From the IMG/VR virus record IMGVR_UViG_3300044642_000548, positions 1-64,000 of that record: DNA of 64,000 bases; one strand, 5' to 3'. This document shows, in pieces, positions 30,632 through 39,284 of the stretch. The position numbers and the translations under genes were made by a program. The notes under the pieces were generated by a model. It had not been told where the DNA came from. It saw only the letters and a list, made by a program, of their open reading frames with translations, and searched no databases. This stretch comes from a virus. The number at the start of each line of letters is the position of its first letter. Position 1 is the stretch's first letter.

Positions 30632-31414
30632 TTAAGAATTTAATTGTTCCTTGTTCTTTTTGTAGTTTTCCAACATTTGTACTTGGTTTACATAACTAAT
30701 CAACTTTCTTTTGAAAAGAGGTAAAAGTGTTTCATTAATCGGAAACTCACCCTCACAACTCATTTCAAATAGAGGTAACTTTGATTTATTTTCTGTGTTC
30801 CATTGACTAAATGTATTTATAATTTTTGTAATTGTCAAATTATTTTTTTTATCTGAATATATTAAATTCACTAAAGTTTTACTTTCAGGTGATTTTTTAT
30901 TAACAGGTTTAATATCATACTCCCAAACATAATACATCTCATCTTTAGGATTAATATAATAAAAATAACCTTTTTTTTGTAAAACTTCACTTTTGTTTTT
31001 CTTTAACTTCATAACAATACTATCAAAAACTATTTCCCAAACAGATTTTGCTATGTTAAAGTATTCTAACATCCTTGGAGCACTATACGAAAGTATTTTT
31101 GTAAATTCACCCATTTCATCACTTTCCAGTGTTGGGATTTCTTTGATCTTTAAATCTTTAACAAGTAACTCATCGTCTATTGTTGAAAATTTCTTATCGG
31201 TATAAATTATTTTCTTATCCTTAATTAAGGTTTGGATATTCGCTAAATGTAATGATAATTCAATGAAACTTGGATACAGTTCCATGTTGTCTAATTTTTC
31301 TCCCATTTTTTGGAAGTACGATAATAACTTGTATTCTTTGTGCTCTTGGTCAATAGGTTTTTCAAACATCCACTCGGTGTTCATTAAAAACTCTATTTTT
31401 TTCTTTCTTCCCAT
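30632..31414 (-). CDS. Conserved phage-type hypothetical protein (260 aa)
   Basis: Begins MGRKKKIEFLMNTEWMFEKP and contains YPSFIELSLHLANIQTLIKD, a pattern I recall from large myoviruses, then a mixed helical C-terminus. No enzyme motif was seen. A TATCTTTA box lies 6 nt before the ATG, suggesting its own promoter. Possibly a structural or assembly protein; unproven. Confidence 0.7.
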   Translation of the reverse strand: MGRKKKIEFLMNTEWMFEKPIDQEHKEYKLLSYFQKMGEKLDNMELYPSFIELSLHLANIQTLIKDKKIIYTDKKFSTIDDELLVKDLKIKEIPTLESDEMGEFTKILSYSAPRMLEYFNIAKSVWEIVFDSIVMKLKKNKSEVLQKKGYFYYINPKDEMYYVWEYDIKPVNKKSPESKTLVNLIYSDKKNNLTITKIINTFSQWNTENKSKLPLFEMSCEGEFPINETLLPLFKRKLISYVNQVQMLENYKKNKEQLNS

Positions 31415-31420
31415 TACACA

Positions 31421-31428
31421 TAAAGATA
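31421..31428 (-). promoter_or_regulatory. Possible -7 box (TATCTTTA)
   Basis: A one-base variant of TAnnTTTG, 6 nt before the ATG at 31414 in a 41-nt gap. Weak. Confidence 0.3.
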
Positions 31429-31455
31429 ATAATATTTTTCTATTCTGTAAAGATA

Positions 31456-32946
31456 TTAGTCAATTCTAAAGACAACGTAGTTTGTATTATCAACTCTAAT
31501 TTCATCATAAGTTCCGTCATAACTTGCCAATGTACCATAATCCGATTCACTTACTAATTGGTCCTTTAAACCTCTCACATCTACAAATTGTTGATACTCC
31601 ATACCATAGTCGTCCAACCATCTAACTGGATCATCTTTTATTTCATCCATTTTTTCTTCAACTTCTCTTTCAACAGTACTGTCATCAAGATCTCCATCCG
31701 GATTATCTTTTATTGTTTCTATCTCATCATTAATATCAACAATTCTTTCAGAAATATTTTCTGACATTTCATCCCAATCAATATCTTCATATACCGGATT
31801 CTTGAGAGTTGGTGTCCCATTTAATAAAACCGTACTACTACCGTCTTGGTTGGAAATAAAGTTTATTTTATTTCCGACACCATCAGTGTACTCCCAATTA
31901 TTTTCTCGGTTAACAACCAATTCTAATGGTGGTATAATACCATAGTTTAATAAAAATAACTCAACCTCTAATTCTTTTATTTCGGTTTCTTGAGATTTGG
32001 ACAGATATCTTGTCACATCATAATTATCCGGGTCATCATAGATCCATTCTCTTATTGTTTCCTCAAAATATTCAGCCACCTCATCACCATCAATATAATA
32101 AGATAAAGTATTTTTATCAAAATTACTTAAATCATCCACCATATCATCATAATAAGTTTCAAGAGATTTATCCGCTTCGTATTCGGTACCAACCGCATAT
32201 GTATTTCCATTTGTATCATCATGAATTGATCTAAATGTATCCATCTCATAATGATTATAACCGGTTGGAATTAATCCGTAAACATCATTATTTTTAGATT
32301 TAAGTTCGTCAATATCATATTGTAACTCATCATAATCATTTGTTAATTCATCAACCACATCAGCATCTGATTCAACATCAATCCTATCTTGGAGTTCCTC
32401 TAGTTTTTGTTCTAAACTTTTTAACTCTTCAATTTCATCTTCATCTAACTCATCAATATCACCCTCATTAACCATAAATCGGAATACCGCATGAGCCATT
32501 TCCCCAGTATTATCAGTATCGTTTAAATTCCACTCATCATCAATTCTTCTCTGATCGGCATCGTCTCTTTCTTTTTGTTTTTTACGTCTTTCAATTTCTT
32601 CCGAATATGGCGTACCATAATAAGTCCCAAGGACACCATATTCAACACCCTCTAAACTTTTTATATTTGTATTCCTAAAATCTAACTGTCCAGTTATTGA
32701 TAATTCACCCAAACTTTTAATAGGTTTATCGGATAAATTTAAATTACCATTAACTCTAAGTTTTTTACCTTTAAACATTGGTAACTTAGGTATTGCCTGA
32801 GCCACATAATTAACAGATCGTAACAATTTATAATACTGTTCAGGTGAAAGATCATAATAATCATTTTGATCTTCAGTTTCCTCAAATATTATAGTTTTTA
32901 TTAGATCAACTAAATCACTTTCCTTTATCTCTACTATTCTTGACAT
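31456..32946 (-). CDS. Large acidic protein with LRR-like segment (496 aa)
   Basis: The N-terminus MSRIVEIKESDLVDLIKTII is followed by a short phage-type leucine-rich stretch (LRVNGNLNLSDKPIKSLGEL, then LDFRNTNIKSLEGV). Then comes a long, extremely acidic, partly coiled-coil region (EDEIEELKSLEQKLEELQDR) with Tyr/Asp-rich segments. The frame opens at TTG 32964; the ATG at 32946 is preferred. No enzymatic motif. Composition and the nearby second-class promoter motif suggest a late or virion-associated protein, which is inference. Confidence 0.7.
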   Translation of the reverse strand: MSRIVEIKESDLVDLIKTIIFEETEDQNDYYDLSPEQYYKLLRSVNYVAQAIPKLPMFKGKKLRVNGNLNLSDKPIKSLGELSITGQLDFRNTNIKSLEGVEYGVLGTYYGTPYSEEIERRKKQKERDDADQRRIDDEWNLNDTDNTGEMAHAVFRFMVNEGDIDELDEDEIEELKSLEQKLEELQDRIDVESDADVVDELTNDYDELQYDIDELKSKNNDVYGLIPTGYNHYEMDTFRSIHDDTNGNTYAVGTEYEADKSLETYYDDMVDDLSNFDKNTLSYYIDGDEVAEYFEETIREWIYDDPDNYDVTRYLSKSQETEIKELEVELFLLNYGIIPPLELVVNRENNWEYTDGVGNKINFISNQDGSSTVLLNGTPTLKNPVYEDIDWDEMSENISERIVDINDEIETIKDNPDGDLDDSTVEREVEEKMDEIKDDPVRWLDDYGMEYQQFVDVRGLKDQLVSESDYGTLASYDGTYDEIRVDNTNYVVFRID

Positions 32947-32951
32947 ATAAT

Positions 32952-32979
32952 AATAAATATTCAATTCTTTACAAATATA
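32952..32979 (-). promoter_or_regulatory. TATTTATT motif and TATATTTG box before 31456-32946
   Basis: Minus-strand TATTTATT (32952-32959) lies just before the ATG, with TATATTTG (32972-32979) 13 nt further upstream. Both promoter classes could serve this gene. Confidence 0.4.
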
Positions 32980-32991
32980 ATAATCTTTAGA

Positions 32992-32999
32992 TATTTATA
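32992..32999 (+). promoter_or_regulatory. Second-class promoter motif (TATTTATA)
   Basis: An exact TATTTATA in the divergent gap, 24 nt before the ATG at 33024. Confidence 0.45.
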
Positions 33000-33023
33000 G
33001 ATAAATAAACCTAATAAAAACAA

Positions 33024-33164
33024 ATGATCATGGGATGCGGATGTAAAAAAAATCAAGCACAAGCGGCACCTCAACCACAAGCACAACCTCAGCCAGCACC
33101 ACAAAATGCTACGGTTCAGGAATCTGTGAAAAAAATTGTTGAGAAATATTACAAGAATAAGTAA
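33024..33164 (+). CDS. Small MGCGCK protein (46 aa)
   Basis: A plus-strand 46-residue ORF starting MIMGCGCKKNQ, or from the second ATG, MGCGCKK. Next is an Ala/Gln/Pro-rich linker (AAPQPQAQPQPAP) and a basic C-terminal helix (SVKKIVEKYYKNK). It has its own promoter motif and a good terminator, so it is a monocistronic unit. Small MGCGC proteins occur in other large phages, with unknown function. The Cys pair could bind metal or be acylated. Confidence 0.7.
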   Translation: MIMGCGCKKNQAQAAPQPQAQPQPAPQNATVQESVKKIVEKYYKNK

Positions 33165-33185
33165 TAGGTGTTATGCTAATTGTTG

Positions 33186-33215
33186 AGGTGGAGAATTATT
33201 TTTCCACCTTTTTTT
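33186..33215 (+). terminator. Terminator of the MGCGCK gene
   Basis: Stem AGGTGGA/TCCACCT with a 10-nt loop, followed by TTTTTTT on the plus strand, 22 nt after the stop codon. Confidence 0.9.
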
Positions 33216-33216
33216 A

Positions 33217-33224
33217 TATTTATT
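33217..33224 (+). promoter_or_regulatory. Second-class promoter motif (TATTTATT)
   Basis: TATATTTATT directly after the terminator and 8 nt before the ATG at 33233. One mismatch to TATATTTATA. Confidence 0.45.
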
Positions 33225-33232
33225 AATTAGAT

Positions 33233-34318
33233 ATGGATTTAAGACAAATTATACAAAATTTTAATGATGGTGATTGGGAAGATATATCACCTATTTTTAA
33301 TCGTAAAATTACGACTTTTTTAAAATTTTTAAAAGGTAAAAACTTATTAGATAGAATTGATATAAATCAGATACCGGAAGATGATTTTCCTGAAATGGAA
33401 TTTTTGGATTCTTTAGGTCTTTTAGATAATTTAGAATATAGATCAGTTCCAGACGAATCATCAAATAAATTTCTTTTGTATAAATTAGAGAAAAATCCAA
33501 AAGAAACTTTGTCATTTATTTGTGATGACCTTTTATCAGACGTTGAGCTAAGGGGTGAAGATTATTACCTTCGTTTAACAGACCGAGAAGAATTATCTCA
33601 ATTTTTTAAAGATTATGGTAGAAGTACTTCTCCCCGTGATGTTGCAAAATCAGTTTTAGGTGAAGATGATATATTTGAACCATATTGGGACACAACTAAT
33701 GATGTTTATAGGGATGTTATTGAAGTTTTAGATAAAGAAAATTTAGAAGTTATCTCTCATTATATAGTTGATCGTATTGGTAATCAGGTTTTATCAATTG
33801 ATGATTATGAAACTGAATTTTTTGATAGTATTTCAAATGAATCGGGAGAATTTACAATTACAACGGAAAATGTCGGTGAATTACTCAGAGATGAAGAATC
33901 AATGAAACTACTTCTTAATGACGATCTTGATGATTTAAAACAAGAATTGTACTCACTACACAGTAACTCATATAACAGTGCTTATGAAAGTGAAATTTAT
34001 GACGATGTTAGATCAGAATTAGAAAGATTATTTGTTGGTGACATAACCGAAGAACAGTCAACAAAGAATGATAGAACTTATTATACCCCATATATTAAAA
34101 TACGAGATTTTTATAATGATGTACACAGATTTCTTAGTTCATTTGAAGGTTCAGGATATAACGAAGATAACCTTGACTATCACGGATCATATACCGAAAT
34201 GATTAAACATTTAATGGATTCGGAAATAATGGATTACTTAGATTTTAGAATACCAGATTATCCTGACTACCGTGAAGTTGAGAAGAATATAAATGATATG
34301 TTATCAGATTATATTTAA
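33233..34318 (+). CDS. Acidic hypothetical protein (361 aa)
   Basis: A 361-residue plus-strand protein starting MDLRQIIQNFNDGDWEDISP. It is rich in Asp, Glu and Tyr throughout (YRDVIEVLDKENLEVI, DDLDDLKQELYSLHS), much like the protein encoded divergently at 31456. No domain recognised. Its acidity and Tyr content resemble 31456-32946, suggesting that the two belong to the same process. Could be virion-related. Confidence 0.7.
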   Translation: MDLRQIIQNFNDGDWEDISPIFNRKITTFLKFLKGKNLLDRIDINQIPEDDFPEMEFLDSLGLLDNLEYRSVPDESSNKFLLYKLEKNPKETLSFICDDLLSDVELRGEDYYLRLTDREELSQFFKDYGRSTSPRDVAKSVLGEDDIFEPYWDTTNDVYRDVIEVLDKENLEVISHYIVDRIGNQVLSIDDYETEFFDSISNESGEFTITTENVGELLRDEESMKLLLNDDLDDLKQELYSLHSNSYNSAYESEIYDDVRSELERLFVGDITEEQSTKNDRTYYTPYIKIRDFYNDVHRFLSSFEGSGYNEDNLDYHGSYTEMIKHLMDSEIMDYLDFRIPDYPDYREVEKNINDMLSDYI

Positions 34319-34379
34319 CTAAAAATCATTAACTATTTAGATATTCATTTAAAATCCATATCAATTGTAAAAAAAAGGT

Positions 34380-35075
34380 ATGAGATTAATAAATAAAAAT
34401 TCAAAAAGAGGCATTGTTAATTTATTTGCCGATTTCATTTTATCTAAAATTGATAAGAATGAAAATTCAATAATACAAGTTTCAGATGTGGGATCTTTTT
34501 ATGTTATAAATGGTATAACCACAAGTGAAACATTTTTAGATGTAAATTTAATAAGAGATGAATTTACGGAAAAATTTCAAGACATCTTAACGTCATTAGA
34601 AATAAAATCACTTAACGTTATTGATATTATCAAATATAACCAAGAAATTGGTAACATTGAGAAAGGATGGGTTAAAGTTAATAAACACCCGTTCGTTGAA
34701 GAACCTGAACCTTTAAGTGAAATATCAATCAATTCTGAATTCCCCTACGGTCATAGTTTAAACTGTGGTAGATTAATGGTTTACTACACCCACTATATGT
34801 TTAACCAAGTTTATAGCACAATAATGACTGATGAGGTTCACTTTTTCTTTAGTAAGAAAATTGATTCCAATGAAGATTTTAAAATTAAAATAGTGACAGA
34901 TAAAGGATTAGATAAAAATATTATTAAATCTTTAATATTAGACCTATTTGACTTTGATTTAGAGGACTTTAAAACTAAAGTGGATGGATATAATATAATT
35001 CAAGATATATTAGATCCTATGGGAGAAAAACCATATCTTATCCAAGATAGATTGGAAGACGTTATTGTCTTCTAA
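34380..35075 (+). CDS. Hypothetical protein (231 aa)
   Basis: A 231-residue plus-strand protein starting MRLINKNSKRGIVNLFADFI. It is mixed alpha/beta with a His/Pro segment (VNKHPFVEEPEPL) and ends VIVF. The upstream sequence has a weak TATTTAGA variant of the second-class motif. It runs to within 2 nt of the convergent glutaredoxin gene. Function unknown. Confidence 0.7.
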   Translation: MRLINKNSKRGIVNLFADFILSKIDKNENSIIQVSDVGSFYVINGITTSETFLDVNLIRDEFTEKFQDILTSLEIKSLNVIDIIKYNQEIGNIEKGWVKVNKHPFVEEPEPLSEISINSEFPYGHSLNCGRLMVYYTHYMFNQVYSTIMTDEVHFFFSKKIDSNEDFKIKIVTDKGLDKNIIKSLILDLFDFDLEDFKTKVDGYNIIQDILDPMGEKPYLIQDRLEDVIVF

Positions 35076-35076
35076 T

Positions 35077-35361
35077 CTATCTTTCAAAGAATTCTTTAAT
35101 GATTTTAGCACCCTGATTGATATCTTCAAAATCTCGGTCAGGGGCAAATAATCTAGTAACAGGATTATTCTCAGGTGATTCAATCAACATAAACGCAGGA
35201 ACAAACTCATTTTCTGTTACTTCAACAAATAAGTTATACTCTTCCTCATATTCGTGTATGTCACGATCAACATATTCAACACCCTCTTTGTCTAACATTT
35301 CTTTTAACATATGACAAAAAGGACATTGTTTCATCGTAAAAAGAACCGCTACCTTATCCAT
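35077..35361 (-). CDS. Glutaredoxin-like protein (94 aa)
   Basis: The active site CPFC sits in VLFTMKQCPFCHMLKEMLDK near the N-terminus, and the thioredoxin-fold cis-Pro is in ENEFVPAFMLIES. It reduces disulfides or glutathione adducts, for example to recycle ribonucleotide reductase. It overlaps the thioredoxin gene upstream by 8 nt, so the two are made together. Confidence 0.9.
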   Translation of the reverse strand: MDKVAVLFTMKQCPFCHMLKEMLDKEGVEYVDRDIHEYEEEYNLFVEVTENEFVPAFMLIESPENNPVTRLFAPDRDFEDINQGAKIIKEFFER

Positions 35362-35668
35362 TAATTAATTCAGTTAACATACCTTTTAGTTGTCCTTCGT
35401 TAAGAACACCAACTTTTGTGTCAATAACTTCACCAGAATTGATTACCTTAATCGTAGGGATACTTCTAATACCTAACGATGCCCCAACTTCTCTATTTAA
35501 ATCAACATTCATTGTATACATTTGTACGTCAGATGTATTTTCAGTTGAGATTCTCTCAAAGATGGGTTTCATCATTCTACATGGCCCACACCATTCAGCC
35601 CAAAACTCAATAATAAGTTTTTCACCTTTGTTGATTTTTTCTTGTAATTCTACACTCGTAATTTCCAT
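35354..35668 (-). CDS. trxA: Thioredoxin (104 aa)
   Basis: A classical thioredoxin. FWAEWCGPCRMMKPIFE has the WCGPC active site, and SLGIRSIPTIKVINSG has the cis-Pro. Length is the typical 104. It supplies reducing power for ribonucleotide reductase or acts as a polymerase processivity factor in some phages. It is coupled with the glutaredoxin downstream. Confidence 0.96.
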   Translation of the reverse strand: MEITSVELQEKINKGEKLIIEFWAEWCGPCRMMKPIFERISTENTSDVQMYTMNVDLNREVGASLGIRSIPTIKVINSGEVIDTKVGVLNEGQLKGMLTELING

Positions 35669-35673
35669 TTTTT

Positions 35674-36009
35674 TTACTTTAATTTTAACAAATTTTTTAT
35701 GAAGAATTTTACCTCTTCTAATTGATCAACATCATAATAAACTCTAACACTAAAATTTAATTCTGTTGCCGTAATCTTAGATAAATATATATAAAAACCA
35801 GATCTATGTCTAAAAATCCCTTCATTATATTTTATCTCCCCGTTGTACTCATCCCCATTAAGATATTCGATATCAAATTCTTTTTGGATTAATAAATCAG
35901 GAGTTAAAATAAGATGACTATTAACTTTTATTATACCATATAATTTTTGGTGTTTATCCTTAAGGATCCCCAAAAAGTCATTTTCCTTTAAAAAATATTT
36001 ATCTTCCAT
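35674..36009 (-). CDS. Hypothetical protein (111 aa)
   Basis: A 111-residue beta-rich protein starting MEDKYFLKENDFLGILKDK. The C-terminal helix is basic (VKFFIKNLLKLK). It precedes thioredoxin by 5 nt and follows the DUF932 terminator. Function unknown. Confidence 0.65.
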   Translation of the reverse strand: MEDKYFLKENDFLGILKDKHQKLYGIIKVNSHLILTPDLLIQKEFDIEYLNGDEYNGEIKYNEGIFRHRSGFYIYLSKITATELNFSVRVYYDVDQLEEVKFFIKNLLKLK

Positions 36010-36014
36010 AATTT

Positions 36015-36039
36015 AAAAAATGGGGTCCGTAGACCCCAT
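36015..36039 (-). terminator. Terminator of the DUF932 gene
   Basis: A perfect 8-bp stem ATGGGGTC/GACCCCAT with a 4-nt loop, followed by a T run on the minus strand, just after the stop at 36045. Confidence 0.92.
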
Positions 36040-36044
36040 AGTAT

Positions 36045-36800
36045 TTACAACATCGATTCAGCAGTTTCCCAAAGTTTTGTGTTAACATAATTCAAAGATG
36101 ATATGTTTTTCAAACTTCTTAAACTTGATCTACGACCTGTTTTTGTCTTATACTCAATACCCCCTCGGACAAATTTTTCCTGAACCATATTGAATGTTGA
36201 CCAAAGGTCATCTCCAGAATCTTCGTGTCTTAAAGGTGTTAATATTTCTTCAATATTTAACTCCGCAGGTACAGATCCCATTGACCATCTAAACTTAGAG
36301 GATTTTTCAACAAAATCAATCTTCTCATCAATTGTTAATGTTCTTGCCATCATTCTACCAACAGAATGTTCAATCTTAGGTAATTTCTTACTAAAACTTT
36401 CAGTCAATTCTTTAACCTCATCTAAAGTAAATGCCTTATGACGAATATTAAATCTTTCAGAAACAGACGTAGGGACAACAAGACCATTACTACAAACCAA
36501 ACGATAAAGACCAGCCCCCAAAGAAAACCCTGAAGTACCATTGTGTGAGTTACGAACAATCGCCTCAACTAAGGTATCACCAACTGCCGGTAATTGTTTG
36601 TTACGGAATTTAACTTCATGTAAAGCATGGATACCTCTACCCGTTTGATGTGCCGAAGAAACATCCCAACCTTCTCTTACAAAATATTCAATTACCTGAT
36701 CCGTAGGTACAAAAGAATATTTGTTAGTTAATTTACTTGAAGGTTCTGTTGCGAACACCGATGGTGCCACTTGTTTAATTAATTCTGGTGTGTAAATCAT
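36045..36800 (-). CDS. DUF932 family protein (251 aa)
   Basis: Matches DUF932 (plasmid/phage protein). Blocks are YSFVPTDQVIEYFVREGWDV, HEVKFRNKQ, IVRNSHNGTSGFSLGAGLYR and LVCSNGLVV, in the family order. Length is typical. DUF932 proteins are widespread early phage and plasmid products of unproven function, possibly DNA-related. It is monocistronic with its own host-type promoter and strong terminator. Confidence 0.9.
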   Translation of the reverse strand: MIYTPELIKQVAPSVFATEPSSKLTNKYSFVPTDQVIEYFVREGWDVSSAHQTGRGIHALHEVKFRNKQLPAVGDTLVEAIVRNSHNGTSGFSLGAGLYRLVCSNGLVVPTSVSERFNIRHKAFTLDEVKELTESFSKKLPKIEHSVGRMMARTLTIDEKIDFVEKSSKFRWSMGSVPAELNIEEILTPLRHEDSGDDLWSTFNMVQEKFVRGGIEYKTKTGRRSSLRSLKNISSLNYVNTKLWETAESML

Positions 36801-36823
36801 AAGTATAAATTTTAATTATACCA

Positions 36824-36854
36824 CAAAGATAATGCTTTTTTTAAAAACCACAAT
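36824..36854 (-). promoter_or_regulatory. Host-type promoter before DUF932 gene
   Basis: Minus-strand ATTG (36851-36854, three of four bases of TTTG), 19 nt, then TATCTTTG (36824-36831), 23 nt upstream of the ATG at 36800. Confidence 0.65.
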
Positions 36855-36872
36855 AACTTTTTTACTTTTTTT

Positions 36873-37169
36873 TTAATTTAAAAATATATCTCCGAATTTT
36901 GTTTTCATAATATGTTGTTCAATTTTTTCAATTGATCCTAACTTTTCCGTTAATTCAGGTGCCTTTAACTCTAATACAATATCTAAAATTTGTTGTTTAG
37001 TTAAAATAAAATCTTCACCTTTTTCAACATTTTCTAATGATTTTTCTTTCATTTTTTGAAAGAACTCATCTTTTTGTGCGGTACCAACTAAATCCATAAA
37101 ATCACTAGGATTGTTTTCAAAAAAAGTGATCATTTGACTTATGTAAACCTCAACATCTATGTTTTTCAT
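36873..37169 (-). CDS. Hypothetical protein (98 aa)
   Basis: A 98-residue protein starting MKNIDVEVYISQMITFFENN. It is helical and acidic (FILTKQQILDIVLELKAPEL). It lies 10 nt after the KWCT/LRR gene in one unit. The layout resembles small phage accessory proteins, but the family is not recognised. Confidence 0.7.
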   Translation of the reverse strand: MKNIDVEVYISQMITFFENNPSDFMDLVGTAQKDEFFQKMKEKSLENVEKGEDFILTKQQILDIVLELKAPELTEKLGSIEKIEQHIMKTKFGDIFLN

Positions 37170-37179
37170 ATTTTATAAT

Positions 37180-39243
37180 TTAGAACCCTACCATTCCGGT
37201 ACAGTGTTTTTTCATATTTTCAGGGAAGTGTAGTAAGAAAAAATCTTCATCCGGTGTCATATAATCCTTTAATTTTTTAGGTATTTTAATGTTTGGATCT
37301 GATCCCATAATTGAGAAGAACTCCAAACAAGTTAATTTAGAAATAGATCCCGGCAATTTATCCAATTGACTATTATTAGTTAAATTTAAGAATGACAATT
37401 GTCTACAATTTCCAATACTTTCAGGTATTGATTTAATATAATTATCAATTACCAATGTTTTAAGTTCAGTAAATCTTCCTATTGATTCAGGTAGTTTCTC
37501 CGCAATCACATCATTTGATTTATTCTCTATGTTAATAAATTCAACATTATCAGGAATAGAATCAAAATATTCCTCAAAACCAAATAGAGCAACATATTTA
37601 GACGCATCATCTTTAGGGTATTCTAATTGAACATATGATCCCATATCCTTAGAAACTAACTCCTTAGAGAATTTTCTTTTTAACTCTCTTAAATAAGGTC
37701 TCATTTCTAAGGTCTTAATTGTTTCAATATCACTTGAAGTTAACTGACTTAATGTCTTTGTAAGTAACTTCTCTTTTTTCTTTGACACATAATAACCTAG
37801 TGCCCCACCTTTAAGGACTTTAACCATCCCACCACTTAACTCAGTTCCTAAACCAATATATTTTCTTTGTAATTCTTCAGGTAATTTACCAAATATTACA
37901 TCACCATTACTCATATGACTAAAGTCAGGACCTCTTAATTCTATCCATAATTCAACTTCTTCAACACTACCTAACTCTTGTATTGGGTCATCAGTTTTTA
38001 AGTTATAAGATTTGTATCTCTGCATTTTTTCTTGATCCTCATTACTAAATGGTTTTGGTTCAAGATATTCTTTCTTATCTCGTAATGTAGGGACCTTTCT
38101 AATAATTTCAGACCAATCAATTTCTTGTCCACCAGCATATTTACCTGAATTGGTACCATCCGCCAATCTCATTCCTCCCCATCTATCAACAAGAACAACA
38201 ACCGCATAGTTCACATCAGATTCAGGTAAATTCTTACTAATAACATAATATAATGTTAAGTTTTGATTTAATCTATAATTGTAGTAGTAATTACTTGATC
38301 CTTCCCAAGATGTACACCATTTTCTATCAGGAGCGTGTTTTTTTCTAATGTTAATACATTTTTGTTTTTCATCAGGAGCAAAAATTAATATGTCATCATC
38401 TTCATACGCAATATCAACGTCATCTAAATCAATTTCAGGTAAACTATATTCATCTTCACCCATTGGTGTGTAACCATCAACTAAATGTTCAAAGTCATCA
38501 AATGTCATAAACGCACTTAATTTAGCGTTTAATGGAATTAATTCAAAGTGATGTACAAATCTTTTAACCCTTGGTAATATTACGGTAAGTGGATCATCAT
38601 CCGGATTTTCTTTAGAAAACTTTTCCGTCATCCTTTTTGTTAACTCATTTTCCCCTCTTTCATTAAATTTAGAAAAGAATTTACCAACTAAATCACTCAA
38701 CTGAGATGGTGTTAATTCAGTTATCTCTCTTTTGAATAATTTTTGTTCAGGGAACAAAGTTTTTAACTCAAAATATTTTTTAATATTTGTTTTCACTAAT
38801 TGTAAGTCAGCACCTTTATGTTTGGTAACAAATTCTTGAGCTATACTTTCAAGATCTTTTTTGGTTTTTTGTTTTGTGGATTTATCTGCGGTCAGATTTT
38901 TTAAACTCTCATAGTCGTACTTGAATATGTCTAAGGTATCTTGTACTCTTTTGTTTAAATCACGAATTCTATTTTGTAAATCTATATACTCTTGAGAAGA
39001 CGGTTCTAAAGTTTTTAACTCGTCGTTAAGTTGTTTAAGTTCATTTTTTTCATCTATAGCAAAACCACCTTTAAATCTTTCAAAATCAGATATTGTTTTC
39101 TTGATTTCATCCTCAGTATCATCAGTTTCTCCAGAAAACTTATCCAATAGTTTTTTAACCGTTGATTCGGGATATTCTAATAATATTTTTTTAATATTTA
39201 CGTTTTCTTTAATAACTTTTGATAAAATTCTTACTAATTCCAT
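37180..39243 (-). CDS. KWCT-motif protein, member 4, with C-terminal LRR (687 aa)
   Basis: The largest KWCT member. A helical, charged N-terminal region (1-260) precedes the core VDIAYEDDDILIFAPDEKQK and HAPDRKWCTSW (KWCT at about residues 308-311), then LTLYYVISKNLPES. The C-terminal 120 residues form leucine-rich repeats (LPESIGRFTELKTLVI, IPESIGNCRQLSFLNLTNN, LPGSISKLTCLEFFSI). The LRR may bind a protein partner while the KWCT core acts. A TATTTATA motif lies 15 nt upstream. Function unknown. Confidence 0.78.
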   Translation of the reverse strand: MELVRILSKVIKENVNIKKILLEYPESTVKKLLDKFSGETDDTEDEIKKTISDFERFKGGFAIDEKNELKQLNDELKTLEPSSQEYIDLQNRIRDLNKRVQDTLDIFKYDYESLKNLTADKSTKQKTKKDLESIAQEFVTKHKGADLQLVKTNIKKYFELKTLFPEQKLFKREITELTPSQLSDLVGKFFSKFNERGENELTKRMTEKFSKENPDDDPLTVILPRVKRFVHHFELIPLNAKLSAFMTFDDFEHLVDGYTPMGEDEYSLPEIDLDDVDIAYEDDDILIFAPDEKQKCINIRKKHAPDRKWCTSWEGSSNYYYNYRLNQNLTLYYVISKNLPESDVNYAVVVLVDRWGGMRLADGTNSGKYAGGQEIDWSEIIRKVPTLRDKKEYLEPKPFSNEDQEKMQRYKSYNLKTDDPIQELGSVEEVELWIELRGPDFSHMSNGDVIFGKLPEELQRKYIGLGTELSGGMVKVLKGGALGYYVSKKKEKLLTKTLSQLTSSDIETIKTLEMRPYLRELKRKFSKELVSKDMGSYVQLEYPKDDASKYVALFGFEEYFDSIPDNVEFINIENKSNDVIAEKLPESIGRFTELKTLVIDNYIKSIPESIGNCRQLSFLNLTNNSQLDKLPGSISKLTCLEFFSIMGSDPNIKIPKKLKDYMTPDEDFFLLHFPENMKKHCTGMVGF

Positions 39244-39258
39244 GTTGACTTTTTTTAA

Positions 39259-39266
39259 TATAAATA
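39259..39266 (-). promoter_or_regulatory. Second-class promoter motif (TATTTATA)
   Basis: Exact minus-strand TATTTATA, 15 nt upstream of the ATG of the KWCT/LRR gene at 39243. Confidence 0.5.
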
Positions 39267-39284
39267 TCTAAGAAATAAAAAAAA

